A DNA stretch of 64,000 nucleotides from Prorocentrum cordatum (taxonomy: Eukaryota > Sar > Dinophyceae > Prorocentrales > Prorocentraceae). A program made the position numbers and the translations under genes. Below are positions 59,160 through 64,000 of this stretch, one piece after another. The stretch spans positions 201,702 through 265,701 of the forward strand of contig CAUYUJ010017638.1 in the NCBI GenBank assembly GCA_963575745.1. The letters are read 5' to 3'. The stretch's first letter is position 1. Each line of letters starts with the position of its first letter. The notes under the pieces are model-generated. The model was not told where the DNA came from. It was given only the letters and a program-made list of their open reading frames with translations, and searched no databases.

Positions 59160-59771
59160 CCGGGCACGGGCACTTAGAACGCTCCACGGGCTTCCCCGCT
59201 CAAGCTCAGGAGAACCGCCAGAGGATTTGGCCTCCGACCCACGTCCTACGACGAGGAGTTCGAGGCGAGCAACAACTTGCTCGCGGCCAAGCATGTTGAT
59301 GATATCAATATGGCTGGCACTGAGGACACCATTGACAAATATTCCAAATTCGTTGAGGATGCTTTCGGTAAGTGTAAATTCAACAAGCACACGTACACTA
59401 ACTGTACTGTGAGATATACTAAGGACGAGGACGGAAATTTTACCTTGGATCAAGATGAATATATCAAACAGCTCCGTCCTATACAACATCCCGAACTAGC
59501 GGGCGCTGACGCAGACGCTCAAGCAACCAAGATGGTGGCATACATGGTCGTCAGTCTCAGAGGTGCGCTGGCATGCGCACTGATCGCCCAGGTGAGGTGG
59601 ATGGTGTACGTTGTATCTCTACAGCGTGTCCGAGAAACGACCAGCATTCAAGTGCGACGACAGAGCGCGATCACCAGAAAGTTACAGGCCTGCACGAAAA
59701 AAATCGTCTATCAGGCGATGAAGCCCACAGTGAGGTCGACTAACATAGCGACTCAGGCTACCGACGCCTGA
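59160..59771 (+). pseudogene. Copia reverse transcriptase, C-terminal half
   Basis: The frame 59277-59771 reads KHVDDINMAGTEDTIDKYSK, with the VDD catalytic pair, then FGKCKFNKHTYTNCTVRYTK, LDQDEYIKQLRPIQHPEL and MVVSLRGALACALIAQVRWM, the thumb/connection region of copia RT. Frameshifted from the N-terminal half. Confidence 0.75.
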
Positions 59772-60356
59772 GTGGAGACGCCGAGGACGACGTCAAAGGT
59801 TATGGTACTCGCGGGGCAAACCTGCTACGACGTGGAAGCACGTCATCTGGTAAGCCTGTCTTTCACTGGATCGACGCGTACTGCAAGTCTCACCGCTTGC
59901 AGGTCCGCTCGAGCTCTTCAGCAGGGACACTAGCAGCAGCCCATAATTTGGAGGACTGTTATCCCAGGATTGACTCTGCGCGAGCTCCACGCAGGGCCGC
60001 TCACGCCCGCTCAGTTGAAAGATCTACTCGAGTTGGGTGGCCGGAGCATCAAGGTCACTTTGACAATTGATGCTGAGTCTGTTTTCAAGTCTTTGTCAAG
60101 CAAAGACTTGAAGAAGCCGACTGATTGTACCCTTTTTCGACACACCAGTTGGATACGTCAGATGATGGAGCGTGGAATCGTGCACGGCATTCAGTGGTGT
60201 GATACCCGCGACATGACTGCGGATGGCCACACCGAGGGGAGCATCGACAGAGAAATGCTCCTACAAGTCATGGGAGGTATGCAGACCTTCAAACATAACC
60301 TGAAGAGACATGCGCCATATCGGGCCGGTCAGACATCAAGTTCTGGCGCCGCCTGA
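59772..60356 (+). CDS. Copia RNase H
   Basis: The frame 59970-60356 reads LRELHAGPLTPAQLKDLLEL, IKVTLTIDAESVFKSLSSKD and HGIQWCDTRDMTADGHTEGS, with conserved Asp residues (IDAES, CDTRDMTADG) of copia RNase H and a stop at 60354-60356. The 59772-59969 part is frame-broken, with a hairpin copy carrying one extra A at 59811 and a decayed one at 59921. Confidence 0.7.
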
Positions 60357-60497
60357 TGAGGATGTCATACATTCGCGAGGCAACTTGCCGGCGGGTCCAC
60401 CTTGGGCCCGTTTCCTTTCCTGTCATTGTGTATGTTGGCTGCTGAACTGTGCTTGCTGTATGAGGGCGTCGGGCTCACTCTTCGTCTCCCTCCCCCC

Positions 60498-60758
60498 TCG
60501 ACTCTAAAGCGAGCTGGGGGACGTCAGGAGTGGAAACGAGCTTGCGCCCGCGGCCGCGTTGGCTCAAGCGTCCGGCCGCCCAGATTTATCTGTGCTTCAC
60601 CGCGAGGCACACTATCGCTATCGAGACCAAAAGGATATTCCTACTGCTCGAGATGGCTTCTCCTCTCATTTTGGGACTATCGTTACTACGATACAACAGA
60701 GCAGGAACTTGGCTTCGCTTGAGGCGAAGCTGTTGGCTGGGCCTTCCAGCCCTTTTCA
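60498..60758 (+). repeat. Right 262-bp direct repeat (LTR candidate)
   Basis: Second copy of 44818-45079. The upstream bases (TCTCCCTCCCCCC) are pyrimidine-rich rather than a polypurine tract, which weakens a simple LTR reading. Confidence 0.65.
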
Positions 60759-60814
60759 CTGTCGAGACCAACAGTGCGAATCTAGAGTTGACGATTCTTG
60801 CTGCTTCGGGTCCC

Positions 60815-60890
60815 CTCCGAGGTTGTCTTGGAGCCCTCTTGGGGCGTCTTTGGGGCCTCTTGGGCAGTCTTGAGGCTACATTGGTCGTCT
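60815..60890 (+). repeat. GGCCTCTTGGGG repeats after the right repeat
   Basis: Short CTTGGAGCCCTCTTGGGG-type units, same family as 44520-44812. Confidence 0.8.
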
Positions 60891-60956
60891 CCTCTTGGAG
60901 GCGTAGATTCCCTAAACAGAACTTGTATTCGGGGTTCCCACTTGGTTCAACCGGCT

Positions 60957-61083
60957 CGGGGTGAACGGCCGCTTCTGCGGGCGGTGCCGCCCGTCGCCAC
61001 CGTCGCCCGTCGCCGTCGCCGCCGCTCGGGGCGAGCGGCGGCTTTTGCGGGCGGCGCCGCCCTTCTCCGCCGTCGCCGTCGCA
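60957..61083. repeat. Two GC-rich tandem units of about 65 bp
   Basis: Both units read CGGGG(T/C)GA(A/G)CGGC, GC(T/G)TTTGCGGGCGG-like core, the palindrome GGGCGG(T/C)GCCGCCC and CGCCGTCGCC steps. Confidence 0.85.
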
Positions 61084-61633
61084 TCGTTTTTTTTTTTGGG
61101 GTGAAGCATTAAGAAATAAAAAAGAGAATCGATTCTCCGCTGTTTGTCCAGTTTATACAAAGTCGAATTGGGGGAATCACTCACACTCAACATTGGCTGG
61201 ACGATGCATGTGATCAGATACTTTGGGACAGTTGGGGAGACGACTTCCTCCACCACATTCAGTAAGCGGGCTCCGGCGCACCCGCGCTGCTCCTAAGGGG
61301 CCCGCCGGCGGGCCCGCCGGCCGGCCGGCGGACTCAGCGCGCTCAGCGCGCTCCGCTCCGCTTCCCCCTGCCCAGGATTATCGGCCCCAGTTTTCGTAGT
61401 GCAATTTACACATGATTCAGCCCCATCGTCGATCCTACGTATGAGTTCGCACCATTCCAGGGGGGCCGGTATCCCCCCCCACCATCCTCTGCAAAACATT
61501 TGTGCGCGCGCACTCGTTTTTTAAAACCATTCGTTTTCCAGAGTCCCTTGCACAAGAAATTGGACGAAGTGCGCGCGCATGTCAGAATAAAGAAAATCCT
61601 GTTCCGTAGGGATTTCAAAATCGAGCGCCCCAC

Positions 61634-61640
<7 letters not shown>
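61084..61640. other. Unassigned sequence with GC-rich palindromes
   Basis: 61302-61330 is a CCGGCGGGCCCGCCGG-type palindromic cluster, followed by AGCGCGCTCAGCGCGCT. 61555-61630 and 61905-61990 share GGCGAAGTGC/GACGAAGTGC, CGCGCGCATG and GGATTTCAAAAT, indicating two diverged copies of a repeat. Confidence 0.5.

Positions 61641-61723
<83 letters not shown>
61639..61723. repeat. (TA)n/(CA)n microsatellite
   Basis: TA dinucleotides then a short CACACA. Confidence 0.95.
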
Positions 61724-61728
<5 letters not shown>

Positions 61729-62124
61729 GCGGGGTTTCGCAACACGGATGCTTGCGCGCGCGGTCTTGCGAATTCGTGAAGGAACCATGGATTTTTGTCA
61801 GAATTTCCAGACAAGGCTAACAAACGGGTTGGGTGCGCGTGCGCGTCGAAATCTTGCAAACGCCGTTGCGCACGTGCCGTTGCGAGATTCCTTTTGCAAA
61901 AGATGGGGCGAAGTGCACTCGCACCGTTGTCGCGCGCGCATGCCGAAAACTGTCCAGAACCTGCGGTTTCGCAAGGATTTCAAAATACATGATATACAAC
62001 GCCTCAGGAGTTGGGGGTTTGTTTGGGGCCTCGTGGGGTCCGCCGCCGTCGGTTCTGCAGGTGTGCGGCTCAAGCGGCAGGTTTTTGGCTTGGATCTTTT
62101 CGAGAGTTTCGCATACTGGCGGGG

Positions 62125-62300
62125 ATTCCCCCGGGACCCCCCCGGGTCCCCCCTGGGACCCGGGACCCGGGATCCCCCGGGGTCCCCCCTGGGACCCTCC
62201 CGGGCTTCCCGGTTGTCCACTTTTTCCCGGCAAACTGGGCTTTTTCCCGGCAAACTGGACTTTTCCCCGGCGCTCCGCCGGGAAAGAGTCCAGTTTGCTT
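62125..62300. repeat. GGGACCC repeats and inverted-repeat motif
   Basis: 62130-62210 holds GGGACCCGGGAC/CCCCCGGG units. 62251-62297 is a near-perfect inverted repeat: CAAACTGGACTTTTCCCCGG, short loop, then CCGGGAAAGAGTCCAGTTTG. Single arms recur at 62227-62240, 62387-62405 and 63963-64000. Confidence 0.88.
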
Positions 62301-62448
62301 AGTTTTTGTATGGAAGCTTGAAGCATGGATTTCCGAAAATCCCACTATCACCTTAAGGGTCTCCAACTCCCGCTGCGCAGATCCTAGCCGGGAAAGAGTC
62401 CAGTGGTTGACTTGTGTCGTGCGGCCTTCGCCGTAGCACTACTCCTCG

Positions 62449-62769
<321 letters not shown>

Positions 62770-63041
62770 GGTTAGTGGATTAGTACTACTAGGAGTGATT
62801 GTATTAAGGATAGTGAGATTACGAATAGTAGTTGTAGTAGTGGAAAGATTAGTGGTAGTAAAAGCAGAAGTATTCGTAAGCGATGTCAAAAACCGTCCAG
62901 GTAGACGTACTACTGGTTATCCGCCACCGTGCCTCTGGGCACGGAGTGGGCGTTTCCTGAGGTCCTCTGCCTCGTCCCCTGAGCCTGAGTCCTCGCTCCT
63001 GAGGAATCATTAAGGGCACCAGAGCCCAAATTGCAAAATCT

Positions 63042-63106
63042 CCCGGGCCTTGTCGCGGTTCCCTTGGGCCTTGTCGCAGCTGCCTTGGGCCTTGTCGCAG
63101 CTGGCC
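63042..63106. repeat. CCTTGGGCCTTGTCGCAGCT repeat, three units
   Basis: Three copies of about 24 bp; 62860-63030 before it holds nothing recognised. Confidence 0.88.
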
Positions 63107-63109
63107 GCG

Positions 63110-63880
63110 TGACTTTTTCGGGCCCACGAAGGCCCCAAGACGTGCCAAGAGGGCCCCAAGAGGCATCAAAGTCGGCAGCAGTAGTCGCACAGTATCGGAA
63201 GCAGTATCGGGAGCAGCAGTCGCACATCCAATCATAGCAGTCTGAGGTGTACATACATGGACAGCATGGGTAGTACCACTAATAGCATCAATACTAGTGG
63301 CCTCCAAGACGTCCTCAGCACGGCCCCAAAGGCCTCATCGGCGACCCAGGACGGCCCCAAGAGTGCCCCAAGCTGGCCCAAGGCGGCCCCAAGAGAGCCT
63401 CAAGCGGGCCCAAAAGGCCCCAAGAGGCTCCTCAGGAGACCGCAAGACAGCCGCAGGAGGCCCCAAGCGGCTCCTCAGGAGGCCCCAAGCGGATCCTCAG
63501 GAGACCGCAAGACAGCCTCAGGAGGCCCCAAGCGGCTCCTCAGGAGACCGCAAGACAGCCCCAGGAGGCCCCAAGCGGCTCCTCAGGAGACCGCAAGAAG
63601 GCCTCAGGGGGCCCCAAGCGGCTCCTCAGGAGGCCCCAAGAAGGCCTCAGGGGGCCCCAAGCGGCTCCTCAGGAGGCCCCAAGATGGCCTCAGGAGGCCC
63701 CAAGATGGCCTCAGGAGGCCCCAAGCGGCTCCTCAGGAGGCCCCAAGATGGCCTCAGGAGGCCCCAAGATGGCCTCAGGAGGCCCCAAGATGGCCTCAGG
63801 AGGCCCCAAGGGGGCCTAAGGAGGCCCCAAGATGGCCCCAGGATGCCCCAAGGGGGCCTAAGGAGGCCCCAAGGCGGCCG
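63110..63880 (-). repeat. AGGAGGCCCCAAGATGGCCTC array
   Basis: A 21-30-bp unit, clearest at 63600-63870. Read on the minus strand it is GGCCTCTTGGGG-like, so it is an inverted, expanded version of the family at 44.5, 50.3 and 60.8 kb. Plus frames are open but low-complexity (Pro/Arg/Gly/Ser). Confidence 0.9.
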
Positions 63881-64000
63881 CGTCGGAGGTTCCAGGGTCC
63901 GTCGTCGGAGGGAACTCTGTAAAGCTTTTCAAAAGCTTTAAAAAATGTTTCTGAAACGGATCGCCGGGAAACAGTCCAGTTTGCCGGGAAAAAGTCGAGT

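Larger units (their letters stand above)
44818..60758 (+). mobile_element. Ty1/copia-type retrotransposon, decayed
   Basis: About 15.9 kb between two 262-bp direct repeats. The plus-strand protein order is Gag, CCHC, linkers, KptA-like, RING, protease, methyltransferase-like, integrase, RT, RNase H, with integrase before RT as in Ty1/copia. It is far longer than classical copia elements (about 5 kb) because of the extra domains. Multiple frameshifts, internal stops and lost catalytic residues show that this copy is inactive. Confidence 0.8.

Noticed and set aside
60660-60680. CTCATTTTGGGAC as a spliced-leader relict
   Set aside because: Only eight bases (CATTTTGG) match and the left copy reads CATATTGGG; it belongs to the 262-bp repeat.
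63257-63941. Two 214-221-residue Pro/Arg-rich ORFs
   Set aside because: Open only because the AGGAGGCCCCAAG repeat lacks stops.

Overview
The window reads as nuclear DNA of a dinoflagellate. The supporting signs are GC-rich coding sequence in long retroelement polyproteins, pervasive microsatellites and minisatellites, isolated exon-like islands between repeats, a decayed actin fragment, and two copies of a sequence matching 13 consecutive bases of the dinoflagellate spliced leader (GTAGCCATTTTGG). The spliced-leader match and the protein families are from memory of published dinoflagellate sequences; no search was run. No tRNA, rRNA or CRISPR array was seen.

Layout. 0-6.1 kb: microsatellites, a 100-bp satellite, G/C-tract repeats, an actin pseudogene and a satellite whose units each carry a perfect or near-perfect hairpin. 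6.1-41.4 kb: a very large tyrosine-recombinase (YR) retroelement. Its left part (6.1-15.6 kb) holds membrane-segment and gag-like ORFs, a CCCH finger, a methyltransferase-like domain and RT-RNase H. Its right part (36.0-40.4 kb) holds the tyrosine recombinase and an RRM/zinc-finger/RGG ORF. Its ends have the A1...B1-A2-B2 split direct repeats typical of PAT/Ngaro-type YR elements. About 20 kb of unrelated sequence (15.6-36.0 kb) separates the halves. It contains palindromic satellites, exon-like islands, a degenerate telomere-like tract, a dispersed GGCCTC-hairpin family and a transposase-like gene. 41.4-44.8 kb: simple repeats and one orphan DEAD-box helicase exon.

44.8-60.8 kb: a Ty1/copia-type retrotransposon between two 262-bp direct repeats. 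It encodes Gag, a CCHC knuckle, a KptA/Tpt1-like domain, a RING-H2 finger, a degenerate aspartic protease, a methyltransferase-like domain, integrase, RT and RNase H. It is broken by many frameshifts and has lost catalytic residues. Throughout it lie about 29 copies of a 14-nt hairpin (five-base stem, mostly GNRA-like tetraloop), usually read as Ala-Gly-X-Pro-Ala. This looks like a tiny palindromic element that spread inside coding sequence and is the strongest candidate for an undescribed system here. 60.8-64 kb: more repeats, including a 320-bp (GTA)n tract and a recurring motif that forms a near-perfect inverted repeat.

How it fits together: almost everything here is mobile or repetitive. 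The two retroelements supply nearly all recognisable proteins, and both are decayed copies. Reading-frame breaks could be real decay, programmed frameshifting or assembly errors, which sequence alone cannot separate.
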